Of a stretch of DNA of 64,000 nt, positions 17,061 to 25,182 are shown piece by piece. The position numbers were made by a program, and so were the translations under genes. The stretch spans positions 1 through 64,000 of the forward strand of contig DEWY01000005.1 in the NCBI GenBank assembly GCA_002363865.1. Direction: 5' to 3'. The number at the start of each line of letters is the position of its first letter. The stretch's first letter is position 1. The notes beneath the pieces are model-generated. The model had not been told where the DNA came from. It was given only the letters and a program-made list of their open reading frames with translations, and ran no database searches. Source of the DNA: Caulobacteraceae bacterium UBA3198 (lineage in GTDB: Bacteria > Pseudomonadota > Alphaproteobacteria > Caulobacterales > Caulobacteraceae).

Positions 17061-19874
17061 TCAGTATTCGAAGCGCACGCCCAGCCGGAACACGCGGCCG
17101 AGAATGTCATAGACGCCCTGGCTGGTGGACGGGTTGCCATAGGCGGTCCCGGCCGGTCCGTAGGCGACGATCTCAGGGTCGCGGTTGAACAGGTTGGAGA
17201 TGCTGACGAAGGCCTCGGTCTTCTGCAGCAGCTTCAGGTCGTAGGTCATCGCCAGGTCGACATAGAAGGCGCCGTCGATCTTGTTGTTGTTGATCGTACG
17301 GTTGGCGATGGTCGAGGCCGGGCAACCGGTGGTGCACTCGATGAAGGCGTTGTCATAGGTGCTTTCGCTGACGCCGCGGCCGGTGAGCTGAACGGTCCAG
17401 GGATCGGCCGTATAGGTAGCCGTGGCCCGATAGATGAACTCCGGCAAGCTGATCGATCCGGCCGTGTCGGTCGGAACGTCGATGCCGTTGTCCTCGTAGT
17501 TCTCCAGGTAGTAGGTGCCCACCGCCCGCAGGGCCATGGCGCCGTCGCCGAGGTTGAAGCGGTAGGAGGCTTCCAGGTCGAGGCCGCGGGACTTCTGAAC
17601 CGCGAAGTTGAACGGGCTGACGGAAACCCGGCTGATCTGGTTGCCCGACCGGACAATGGCCGCGCAGTAGGTCTGATTGCCCTGGAAGCAGCGGTCGACG
17701 ATGGTGTTGGCGGCCACCGAGCCGATGGCGCCTTCGATCTCGATGTCGAAGTAGTCGATGGCGGCGGCGAAGCCCGGCAGGAAGCTCGGCTGGACCACCA
17801 CGCCCACGCCCCAGGTGTCGGCCAGTTCCGGATCGAGGTTCAGATTGCCGGTGGTCAGCTCCAGGAACTGGGTGGACTGGTTGTTGTTGAACGGGTCCAG
17901 CAGGGTGTTGGTGCGGCTGGTGCCTGCGGCGAACAGCTCGTTCAGGTTCGGCGCCCGGATGTCCCGCGAGCGGGTGACGCGGAAGCGAAGGTCGGGGATC
18001 GGCGAATAAACCGCGCCCACCTTCCAGGTCGTGACATAGCCGGAGGTGCTGTAGTCGGTGCCACGGACCGCGGCGTTCACGTCAAAGCCGTCGGCCAGCG
18101 GGATGACCGCCTCCACATAGGCCTCGGTCACCGTGTAGGAGCCGAAGGTCGGGCGGTAGTTGCCCACGAACCAGCCCGACTGGAACTCGGTGGGCACGAA
18201 GCCCGAGACCTCTTCCTTCCGGTGCTCGATGCCTGCGGCCATGGAAACCGGGCCAGCCCAGGTGGAGAAGGGGTCGCCGGAAATGTTGGCGGCGGCCACC
18301 TGCTGGGTGAAGGCCTGCTCCCGCTGCGGATTGCCCAGGATGTAGTCCAGGGCCGCCTGAGAGTTGACGCCGATACCCATTCTGTTGAACGGCACGCAGC
18401 CATTGTTCGGATCGGTCAGGGTCGAGCGGCAGACGATCTGGCCGTTGGGGGCGAAGACCGCGTCCTGCGCCAGGGCCAGGCGGGCGTTGTTGGTGATGTC
18501 GCGGGCGATCTCGAGGGTCTCGGTCTCACCGCGCTGATAATAGGCGTCCCAGCGCCAATCGCGATTGAAGGCGGTGAAGTCGCCCTCGGCGCCGACCACA
18601 TAGCGGGTCACGGTGCGCTCATTGTCGGTCTTGCGGATCGGCAGGTCGGCGTTGGTGGTGCCGAGCCGGAAGCTGGTGATGTTCAGGGCGGCCAGCTGCT
18701 GACGGATGTCGGCCGGCAGGAAGGCGTTATCCGAGCGGATGGTGACGTTGCCCTGGTTGAACTGGACGCCGGTCCAGCCGAGCGAGGCGTGGGTGTTGTA
18801 CGAGACCTGGCCAAACACCTCGATATTGTCGGTGACGTCGTAGCTCACCCGGCCGAAGAAGCCCTTGCGGCGGTCGTCGGCGTTGAGGGATTGCTTGTCA
18901 TTGACCTGATTGGCTCGCCAGTCGCCGCCGATCATCCAGGGATCGCGGGTCAGGCCATAGGCCTGCTGACCCACCACGCCGCCGACCCCGAAGGTGGTGC
19001 CGCGCAGGGGCGTGTCGACGATGATGCCGCCGGGCGTGGCGTTGGACAGGCCCGCCCCGCTGGTGAGGAAGCGCTCGGGTTGGCCGTTGCCGGGCGCGTA
19101 GTTCGGGTTGGTGATGATGTACCAGCCGTCGTTGTTCCAATCCCGCGGCACCCCGTAGATGCCTTCGCGATCGACGATCTCGCCATTGAGCAGCAGGTGG
19201 CCGCGGCCGCCGGCGAACTCGGTCCCGTAGGTCAGGTTGACCCGGTATTCGTCATCGTCGCCATAGGTGGTCTGGCCGGCCTCGATCGAGCCCTTGAACC
19301 CCTGGTAGTCAGTGTCGAGGATGAAGTTGACCACGCCGCTGACGGCGTCGGAGCCATAGGCCGCCGAGGCGCCGCCGGTGACGATCTGGACGCCGCTGAT
19401 CAGGCCCTGAGGGAAGGTGTTGACGTCCACCGCCCCGGTGATGGTGGAGCCCACCGATCGCTGGCCGTTCAGCAGCACCAGGGTGCGGGTGGCGCCCAGG
19501 CCGCGAAGGTTGAGGGCGTTGACGCCCGCCGTGCCCGAGCTGATCGAGGCGTTGGAGGTCTGCGGCGTAGCGCTGCCGACGATGGAGGGGATGTCGTTGA
19601 CGAAGTCGGCGACGTTGGAGGGGGCCGCGGCGAGGATCTCGGTTTCGCTGATCACGGTCAGCGGGGTCGGGGCCTGATAGCCGTCGCGGACGACGCGGGT
19701 GCCGGTGACGACCACTTCCTCGACGCTCGCCGGCGCCGTCTGGGCCTGGGCGGAGCTGGCGGCGGTCGCGCCAATAACCAGGGCGATCAGGGACGCCCCG
19801 CTGGCGAGGCCCAATTTCTGGGCAGATTTCCAGCCCTGAGTCTGCGCAGCGCGCATTTGAACATTTCTTGACAT
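17061..19874 (-). CDS. TonB-dependent outer-membrane receptor
   Basis: A 937-residue TonB-dependent receptor. It has a signal peptide ending near SAQAQT, and a TonB-box-like VEEVVVTGTRV just after. A plug domain contains the conserved VLLNGQR and GGASAAYGSDAVSGVVNF segments, and a 22-strand-type barrel closes with LGVRFEY, a typical terminal aromatic. It belongs to the group with an extended plug and no SusD partner, common in Caulobacterales. The start at 19874 was chosen because GAGGG lies about 8 bases upstream and the signal peptide begins there. It lies between two deacylase paralogues and shares a promoter motif with the divergent one, so its ligand is probably an N-acyl-D-amino acid or D-residue peptide (inference). 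Confidence 0.93.
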   Translation of the reverse strand: MSRNVQMRAAQTQGWKSAQKLGLASGASLIALVIGATAASSAQAQTAPASVEEVVVTGTRVVRDGYQAPTPLTVISETEILAAAPSNVADFVNDIPSIVGSATPQTSNASISSGTAGVNALNLRGLGATRTLVLLNGQRSVGSTITGAVDVNTFPQGLISGVQIVTGGASAAYGSDAVSGVVNFILDTDYQGFKGSIEAGQTTYGDDDEYRVNLTYGTEFAGGRGHLLLNGEIVDREGIYGVPRDWNNDGWYIITNPNYAPGNGQPERFLTSGAGLSNATPGGIIVDTPLRGTTFGVGGVVGQQAYGLTRDPWMIGGDWRANQVNDKQSLNADDRRKGFFGRVSYDVTDNIEVFGQVSYNTHASLGWTGVQFNQGNVTIRSDNAFLPADIRQQLAALNITSFRLGTTNADLPIRKTDNERTVTRYVVGAEGDFTAFNRDWRWDAYYQRGETETLEIARDITNNARLALAQDAVFAPNGQIVCRSTLTDPNNGCVPFNRMGIGVNSQAALDYILGNPQREQAFTQQVAAANISGDPFSTWAGPVSMAAGIEHRKEEVSGFVPTEFQSGWFVGNYRPTFGSYTVTEAYVEAVIPLADGFDVNAAVRGTDYSTSGYVTTWKVGAVYSPIPDLRFRVTRSRDIRAPNLNELFAAGTSRTNTLLDPFNNNQSTQFLELTTGNLNLDPELADTWGVGVVVQPSFLPGFAAAIDYFDIEIEGAIGSVAANTIVDRCFQGNQTYCAAIVRSGNQISRVSVSPFNFAVQKSRGLDLEASYRFNLGDGAMALRAVGTYYLENYEDNGIDVPTDTAGSISLPEFIYRATATYTADPWTVQLTGRGVSESTYDNAFIECTTGCPASTIANRTINNNKIDGAFYVDLAMTYDLKLLQKTEAFVSISNLFNRDPEIVAYGPAGTAYGNPSTSQGVYDILGRVFRLGVRFEY

Positions 19875-19999
19875 GACTAACCCCCTCGGAATTGACGATA
19901 AGCAGATTGTTCTTTTCGCCGCCCGGTTTATTGTGCATCCCCGGAATAGCGACGATCTGCGTCCGTATTCGATATGAGGTTGTCGGCCCCCCGCGCGGG

Positions 20000-20043
20000 T
20001 GTCAACGCCAGCTCCCCTTCGGAATATTGCGCCGCCCATAACC
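20000..20043 (-). promoter_or_regulatory. Receptor promoter: 29-bp motif plus TTGACA box
   Basis: Read on the minus strand, a 29-base motif (GGTTATGGGCGG then CGCAATATTC then CGAAGGG, plus-strand 20015-20043) is followed by 9 bases and then TTGACA (20000-20005), 125 bases before the receptor ATG. The same motif with the same 9-base gap to TTGACA occurs upstream of the divergent deacylase. No clear -10 box was recognised. The motif looks like an activator site next to the -35. Confidence 0.6.
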
Positions 20044-20248
20044 CTCAGCCATGGGTGGAGCGGCCTCGACGGGGGGCGCCGCTACGCCAGGCCTTGCGCC
20101 GCCTCGGTTTTGACACCTTCCATTTTCGACAGGTCCGAGCCGGCGGAACGGCTGAGCGCGGGCATTCGGACGCCCAGCCCCGGTCCTGAGTGGCTCCAAA
20201 CGCCCTGCGGGCGCGGGGTTGGCCTAATGGGCGGCCGCCATGTCGTCA

Positions 20249-20292
20249 GGCTATTGATGGCGCAATATTCAGAAGGGCCGACTTGATTGACA
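20249..20292 (+). promoter_or_regulatory. Deacylase promoter: 29-bp motif plus TTGACA box
   Basis: The mirror copy of the element at 20000-20043: 24 of 29 motif positions are identical, including an 18-of-19 core GGCGCAATATTC-A/C-GAAGGG. The gap to TTGACA (20287-20292) is again exactly 9 bases. The start codon of the deacylase lies about 150 bases downstream. The matched geometry argues for a shared regulator controlling receptor and deacylase together. Confidence 0.6.
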
Positions 20293-20441
20293 CTAGACTC
20301 GCGCCCCTGACAGGCTGCGAAGACTTCGGGGACAGACATTCGTCACCCCGCTGGATGTGCGAACAGATTCGTGCATGCCTTGTGTCAATATTGCCAGGAC
20401 GCGTGGTCCCCGAGGCCGACGGGTCAGGACGAGGAGTCATG

Positions 20442-22046
20442 ATGACGAACCAGACCCATTCCCTTCGACGCCGGCTGATGGCGGCGGGTCTCGCCATCGG
20501 GCTCCTCGCGGGGGCCGGACACGCCCAGGCGCAGGACTATGATGTGCTGATCCGCGGCGGCCTGCTGTTCGACGGCACGGGCGCGGAGGGCCGCGCCGCC
20601 GATGTGGCGATCAAGGGCGACCGCATCGTCGAGGTCGGCGAAACTCCGGCGACCGCCACCGCCGCCACCGTGGTCGACGCGACGGGCAAGTATGTCTCGC
20701 CGGGCTTCATCGACACCCATTCCCACGCCGCCCCGGGCATCGAGACGCCGGAACTGGCGCCGGCCATCTCGGTCCTCACCCAGGGGATCACCACGGCGAT
20801 GATCAATCCGGACGGCGGCGGCCCGGCTGATCTGCGCCCGCAGGTGGCGGCGATTGAGGCCAACAAGCCCGGCGTCAACGTCATCCCGATGATCGGCCAC
20901 AACGGTGTGCGGCGCGAGGTCATGGGCCTGGAGAACCGCAAGCCCACGGCCGCCGAGCTGGCGCGGATGCAGGGCCTGGTGCGCGAGGCCATGACCTTCG
21001 GCGCGCTGGGCATGTCCAGCGGCCCCTTCTATGTGCCGGGCAAGTACTCCGACACCGCCGAGATCGTCGCCCTGGCCAAGGTGGCCGCCGAGTTCCCGAA
21101 CGCCTTCCACACCAGCCATATCCGCGACGAGTCCAGCTATGACATCGGCGTGCTGGCCTCGGTGGCCGAGCTGATCGAGGTCTCCCGCCAGACCGGCGTC
21201 ACCGGCGTGGTCAGCCATATGAAGATGCTGGGCCCCACGGTCTGGGGCCAGTCTGACGACGCGATCAAGATGATCGAGGCGGCCCGGGCCGAGGGCCTGT
21301 CCATCTGGGCCGACCAGTACCCCTACGCCGCCTCCAGCACGGGCTTGTCGGCGGCCCTGATCCCCGGCTGGGCGCAGGAAGGCGGCCGCGAGGCTTTGGC
21401 CAAGCGCCTGCAGAACCCCGAACAGCGGGCCCTGATCCGCGAGGGTATGGTCGAGAACCTGGCCCGCCGGGCCGGCGCCAACGCCATCATGATCTCAAGC
21501 TACAGCGCCGATCCCTCCCTGGAGGGGATGCGCCTCGACGAGATCGCGCGGCGGGACCTGAAGGACCCGCTGGACACCGCCATCGACCTGCTGATCAAGG
21601 GCGGGGCCGGCATCGTCTCGTTCAACATGAATGAGGATGATCTGGAGCTGCTGATGAAGCAGCCCTGGATGATGACCTCATCGGACGGCGCCCTGGTGAC
21701 CTTCGGCGAGGGCGCCGAGCATCCTCGAGCCTATGGCGCCTATCCCCGCAAGCTGCGGCGCTATGTGATGGATCGCCAGGCGATCAGCATGGCCCAGGCC
21801 ATCCACTCGTCCAGCGGCCTGCCGGCGCAGGTGTTCGCCATTCCAGACCGGGGGCTGATCAAGCCCGGCTACTATGCCGACGTGCTGGTCTTCGATCCGG
21901 AGACTGTGCGTGACGTGGCCACCTATCCCAAGCCGCACGCCTATTCGGTCGGCATGGACTACGTCTTCGTCAACGGCAAGGCGGCCCTGGCCGAGGGTGA
22001 GGTCACCCCTGAGCGCCATGGCCGGGTCATCCTGCGCGGCCGCTAG
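20442..22046 (+). CDS. Exported N-acyl-D-amino-acid deacylase-like amidohydrolase (copy 2)
   Basis: A 534-residue paralogue of the protein at 15293-16918, alike along its whole length. A signal peptide ends near AQAQ at 31. Metal ligands are His93 and His95 (THSHAAP), a third His in TSHIRDES, a fourth in VSHMKML and an Asp in SSDGAL; Asp124 (INPDGGG) again takes the place of the usual Cys. Of the two adjacent ATG codons, 20442 is preferred because GAGGAG lies 5 bases before it, and only 2 before 20439. It is divergent from the TonB receptor and probably co-regulated with it. Expected role: periplasmic hydrolysis of N-acyl-D-amino acids or related amides. Confidence 0.87.
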   Translation: MTNQTHSLRRRLMAAGLAIGLLAGAGHAQAQDYDVLIRGGLLFDGTGAEGRAADVAIKGDRIVEVGETPATATAATVVDATGKYVSPGFIDTHSHAAPGIETPELAPAISVLTQGITTAMINPDGGGPADLRPQVAAIEANKPGVNVIPMIGHNGVRREVMGLENRKPTAAELARMQGLVREAMTFGALGMSSGPFYVPGKYSDTAEIVALAKVAAEFPNAFHTSHIRDESSYDIGVLASVAELIEVSRQTGVTGVVSHMKMLGPTVWGQSDDAIKMIEAARAEGLSIWADQYPYAASSTGLSAALIPGWAQEGGREALAKRLQNPEQRALIREGMVENLARRAGANAIMISSYSADPSLEGMRLDEIARRDLKDPLDTAIDLLIKGGAGIVSFNMNEDDLELLMKQPWMMTSSDGALVTFGEGAEHPRAYGAYPRKLRRYVMDRQAISMAQAIHSSSGLPAQVFAIPDRGLIKPGYYADVLVFDPETVRDVATYPKPHAYSVGMDYVFVNGKAALAEGEVTPERHGRVILRGR

Positions 22047-22133
22047 CCGCGCCGGCCAGGGCTGGCGCAGTCACCCCCACAGGCGGCGCCAGCCTGAACC
22101 TCTTCGCCAGTCCTTCAGTCCAGGAGCCCGCTC

Positions 22134-23768
22134 ATGCGCCGCGCGACCTTGAAAGCCCTGCTGCTCGCTTCCGCGCTCCTGGGCGCCGGCGCCGTCGAAG
22201 CCGCCGAGTTCAACCTGATCATCCTGGGCGGCCAGGTGGTGGATGGTACGGGCAAGCCTGCCTATCGCGCCGACGTGGCCATCAAGGGCGACCGGATCGT
22301 GAAGATCGCCCATGACGGGCTTGAGGCGAAGGACGGCGATGCGGTGCTGGACGCCCGCGGCGTGATCGTGGCGCCGGGCTTCATCGACAACCACGCCCAC
22401 ATCGCCGACAACATCCACGACTATCCGCTGGCCGAAAACTTCGTGCGCCAGGGCATCACCAGCATCATCGCCAGCCTGCACAGCGGGCCGCAGCCCTATC
22501 CGCTGAAGCCCTATATCGAAGCGCTCAAGATCGCCCCCAATGTCGGCTTCTTCGCTGGCCATAGTTTTGCGCGCACCAAGGTGCTGGGCATGGAGAACCG
22601 GGCGCCGAATCCGACCGAGCTGGCGGAGATGCAGAAGATCATCGCCGACACCATGGCTGACGGGGCTCTGGGGATGTCCACCGGCCTCGTCTATGTGCCG
22701 GCCAACTACGCCAAGCCCGACGAGGTGATCGCCATGGCCAAGGTCGCCGCCTGCTGGGGCGGGATCTATGTCTCGCACATGCGCGACGAAGGCGCCGGCG
22801 TACTGGACTCCGTGGCCGAGGTGATCGAGGTCGCCGACAAGGCCGGTCTGCCCGGCCAGATCAACCACCACAAGGCCATGGGCTCCACCCAGTGGGGCTG
22901 GAGCGTCAAGACCCTGGCCATGATCGACGCGGCCCGCGCCCGGGGTCTCGACATCACCCATGACCTCTATCCCTATGCCGCCTCCAGCTCATCCTCGGCG
23001 GTCATGTTCCCGGCCTGGGCCCTGGCCGGCGGCCCCGAAGGGTTCAAGGTCCGGATGGACGACCCGGAGATCCGGGCCCGGGTTGAGGCCGAGATGATGC
23101 GAATCCTGATGGTCCAGCGGGGCGGGGCGGATCTGACGCGCCTGCAGTTCCGCAGCCTGCCCGCCGATCCTGCCTACAACGGCCAGACCCTGGCCGACCT
23201 CGCCAGAGATCGCGGCCTGGCCGGCACGCCGAAGGAGGCGATCCAGCTGCTGATTGAGCTGCAGCTCAAGGGCGGGTTCACCGCCATCTATCACGTGATG
23301 GACGAGGCCGATGTTGTGCGCATCCTGCAGCACCCCCTGGCCATGATCGAGACGGATGGCGACCCGGTGGGCTTCGGCGATGGTTTCCCGCATCCCCGCA
23401 CCTATGGCGCCTTCCCTCGGGTGCTCGCCCGCTATGTCCGCGAACAGAAGGTCCTGACGCTCGAGGATGCGGTGCGCCGCATGACCTCGCTCGCCGCCGA
23501 CCAGGTTGGCCAGACCGAGCGCGGGCGGCTGGTCGAGGGGGCCTTCGCCGACATCACCGTCTTCGACGCTGACACCATCGCCGACAAGGCGACCTTCGAA
23601 GACCCGCACCAGTATGCGGTGGGCATCCGCCATGTGGTCATCAACGGCGCGCCCGTGATCCGCGCCGGCGCGCTGACGGGCGCCATGCCCGGGCGACCTT
23701 TGCTGGGACCCGCGCGGCCAGGCGCCGTGCGGCCAGATCCGACCACACCCGGCTGCCCAACGGATTGA
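22134..23768 (+). CDS. Exported N-acyl-D-amino-acid deacylase-like amidohydrolase (copy 3, divergent)
   Basis: A 544-residue member of the same amidohydrolase family, more distant from the other two copies. It has a signal peptide to about residue 24 (GAGAVEAAE). Ligands are His87 and His89 (NHAHIAD), a His in YVSHMRDEG, a His in INHHKAMG and an Asp in ETDGDP. At the position of the classical bridging Cys it has His116 (ASLHSGP). The C-terminus carries an extra Pro/Gly-rich tail after the usual VVINGAPV strand. It follows copy 2 by 87 bases on the same strand, probably in one transcript. Differences around the metal site suggest a different N-acyl or D-residue preference. Confidence 0.85.
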   Translation: MRRATLKALLLASALLGAGAVEAAEFNLIILGGQVVDGTGKPAYRADVAIKGDRIVKIAHDGLEAKDGDAVLDARGVIVAPGFIDNHAHIADNIHDYPLAENFVRQGITSIIASLHSGPQPYPLKPYIEALKIAPNVGFFAGHSFARTKVLGMENRAPNPTELAEMQKIIADTMADGALGMSTGLVYVPANYAKPDEVIAMAKVAACWGGIYVSHMRDEGAGVLDSVAEVIEVADKAGLPGQINHHKAMGSTQWGWSVKTLAMIDAARARGLDITHDLYPYAASSSSSAVMFPAWALAGGPEGFKVRMDDPEIRARVEAEMMRILMVQRGGADLTRLQFRSLPADPAYNGQTLADLARDRGLAGTPKEAIQLLIELQLKGGFTAIYHVMDEADVVRILQHPLAMIETDGDPVGFGDGFPHPRTYGAFPRVLARYVREQKVLTLEDAVRRMTSLAADQVGQTERGRLVEGAFADITVFDADTIADKATFEDPHQYAVGIRHVVINGAPVIRAGALTGAMPGRPLLGPARPGAVRPDPTTPGCPTD

Positions 23769-23786
23769 TCGCACCCCGCGCGGGCC

Positions 23787-24008
23787 TCAGTGTTGCTGCC
23801 GGGCGATCAGGTGGTCCAGGACGGCCAGACGGCAGGCCGAGGCCAGGCCCTGATCGCCGCGGGCCAGGTCGATCTCTGTGACCAGGGCGGCCAGGCTCAG
23901 GTTGCGATTTGCAGCCACGTCCGCCAACGCCGCCCAGAAGGCGGGCTCCAGCGCCACTGAGGTGGCGTGGCCGGCCAGCAGGATCGATTTCTTCTTCAGA
24001 CGCGCCAT
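23787..24008 (-). CDS. Ribbon-helix-helix domain protein
   Basis: A 73-residue protein with a short basic start (ARLKKKSILLAGHATSVALE) and two helices, a pattern matching the small ribbon-helix-helix domain family common in alphaproteobacteria. These are probably DNA-binding, but targets are unknown. The start at 24008 is chosen over a longer reading because AAAGG lies just before it and the family begins with MARLKKK-type residues. It is convergent with the third deacylase and divergent from the coq4-type gene, 100 bases away. Confidence 0.75.
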   Translation of the reverse strand: MARLKKKSILLAGHATSVALEPAFWAALADVAANRNLSLAALVTEIDLARGDQGLASACRLAVLDHLIARQQH

Positions 24009-24108
24009 AGGCCTTTCTTGCGCAGGGGAAATGCCGCGGCAAGGTTCGCGGGTCATTGATCGAAACTGACACTGGCGTCATCTTGGCCGCCTGCGACGGG
24101 AGACCCCT

Positions 24109-24879
24109 ATGAGCCTCGCCAATGACAGCTTCGCGCCACGCACCGCCCGGGCGCCGACCCCGCAGCGTCTGCCCAGGCCGCGGCTGCAATGGGGGGCGGC
24201 CTTCAAAGCCCTCCGCAAGCTGCTGGCGGACAAGGAGGATACCGTCCAGGTCTTCGAGATCATGCGCGCCCTGAACGGCGGCGCCTCGGCCTGGGGCTAT
24301 CAGCGGCTGCTGGAAACCCCGCAGGGCGGGCGCATCGCCTATGAGCGAGTCGAGCTTGAATCCCGGCTTATGGACGACGCCTGGCTCGACAGCCTGCCTG
24401 AGGGCTCGGTCGGCCACGCCTATCGCGACTTCATCCGCAGCGAACAGCTCTCGGCCGAGGGCCTGGCGCAGATCAGCCGCCAGGGCGCCAAGCCCATCGA
24501 GGTGATGCATCCCTATGCCTGGTTTGGCCGTCGCACCCGGGACGTGCACGACATCTGGCATGTGCTGAGCGGCTATCACCGCGACGGCCTGGGGGAGGGC
24601 TGTCTGGTGGCGTTTTCCTATGCCCAGACCCGCGGGCTCGGCTGGGCGCTGATCGCGGTGGGCGGCGCCTTGCGGGGCCGCAAGGCGAAGTACCCCTACG
24701 CCCGGGCGATCTGGCAGGGCTACCAGCGGGGCAAGGCGGCGGCGTGGTTGCTGGGGGAGGACTATGAGGCCCTGATGGCCGAACCCCTGGATGCGGCCCG
24801 GCGGCGGCTGAACATCACCCCGCCCACCATCTATGACGCCATTCCGCCCGAGGCGCGGGACGAGGCGCCTAAGACCTAG
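24109..24879 (+). CDS. coq4: Coq4-family ubiquinone biosynthesis protein
   Basis: A 256-residue Coq4-type protein. The defining metal-site motif HDxxH followed by a Glu is present as HDIWHVLSGYHRDGLGE, near residues 142-158. In eukaryotes COQ4 acts in oxidative decarboxylation of the coenzyme Q ring and scaffolds the Q-biosynthesis complex. Bacterial homologues are found in alphaproteobacteria and are presumed to work on ubiquinone. There is no signal peptide; it would be peripheral at the inner membrane. Its stop overlaps the convergent DUF4169 gene by 4 bases. Confidence 0.87.
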   Translation: MSLANDSFAPRTARAPTPQRLPRPRLQWGAAFKALRKLLADKEDTVQVFEIMRALNGGASAWGYQRLLETPQGGRIAYERVELESRLMDDAWLDSLPEGSVGHAYRDFIRSEQLSAEGLAQISRQGAKPIEVMHPYAWFGRRTRDVHDIWHVLSGYHRDGLGEGCLVAFSYAQTRGLGWALIAVGGALRGRKAKYPYARAIWQGYQRGKAAAWLLGEDYEALMAEPLDAARRRLNITPPTIYDAIPPEARDEAPKT

Positions 24880-25055
24880 TCCTCGTCGCGGCGGGACTGG
24901 TCGAGCTTGCGGCGCTGGCGTTCGGCTTCCAGCTGCTCGGCCAGGGTCTGGCCCTTGGTGCGGCCATGGCTGGCTCGATTGACCTTGGCCTGATCGCTCG
25001 CGGCAGCCTTGGCGCGCGCCTTACGGACCTTGTTCAGATTGACGATCTCGCCCAT
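24876..25055 (-). CDS. DUF4169 family small protein
   Basis: A 59-residue, strongly charged protein beginning MGEIVNLNKVRKARAK, with HGRTKGQ in the middle and an Arg/Asp-rich end. This matches the short DUF4169 family of alphaproteobacteria. It should form a single long helix; no function is known. The start at 25055 is the family start, although the reading frame is open further upstream. It overlaps the end of the coq4-type gene by 4 bases on the opposite strand. Confidence 0.8.
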   Translation of the reverse strand: MGEIVNLNKVRKARAKAAASDQAKVNRASHGRTKGQTLAEQLEAERQRRKLDQSRRDED

Positions 25056-25182
25056 GGGGACCCTTTCCATCGGTGGCGAAATTCTGCGCCTGTCGCTGAC
25101 GTCGGGCAAGCGGCGCCAGGCCCTGTTCTCGACAGCTATCGGGGAATAGGGCACTCAGGATAGGCGAAACGAGGGGCCTGAC

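Larger units (their letters stand above)
19875..20441. other. Long divergent intergenic region between receptor and deacylase
   Basis: This 567-base gap has no convincing gene. Its main content is a pair of mirrored promoter elements (20000-20043 minus, 20249-20292 plus) that serve the two divergent genes. The central 200 bases are GC-rich and show nothing further that can be supported. Confidence 0.7.

Noticed and set aside
16941..19871. 976-codon open frame antisense to the TonB receptor
   Set aside because: It is a high-GC shadow of a clear receptor gene: no signal or family motif, and its composition (Gly/Arg/Asp/His-rich) is what the reverse frame of a GC-rich gene gives.
19875..20441. 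The inverted 29-bp motifs as terminal repeats of an insertion element
   Set aside because: The 205-base interior has no transposase or target duplication, and each copy is placed the same way relative to a TTGACA box and a gene, which fits promoters better.
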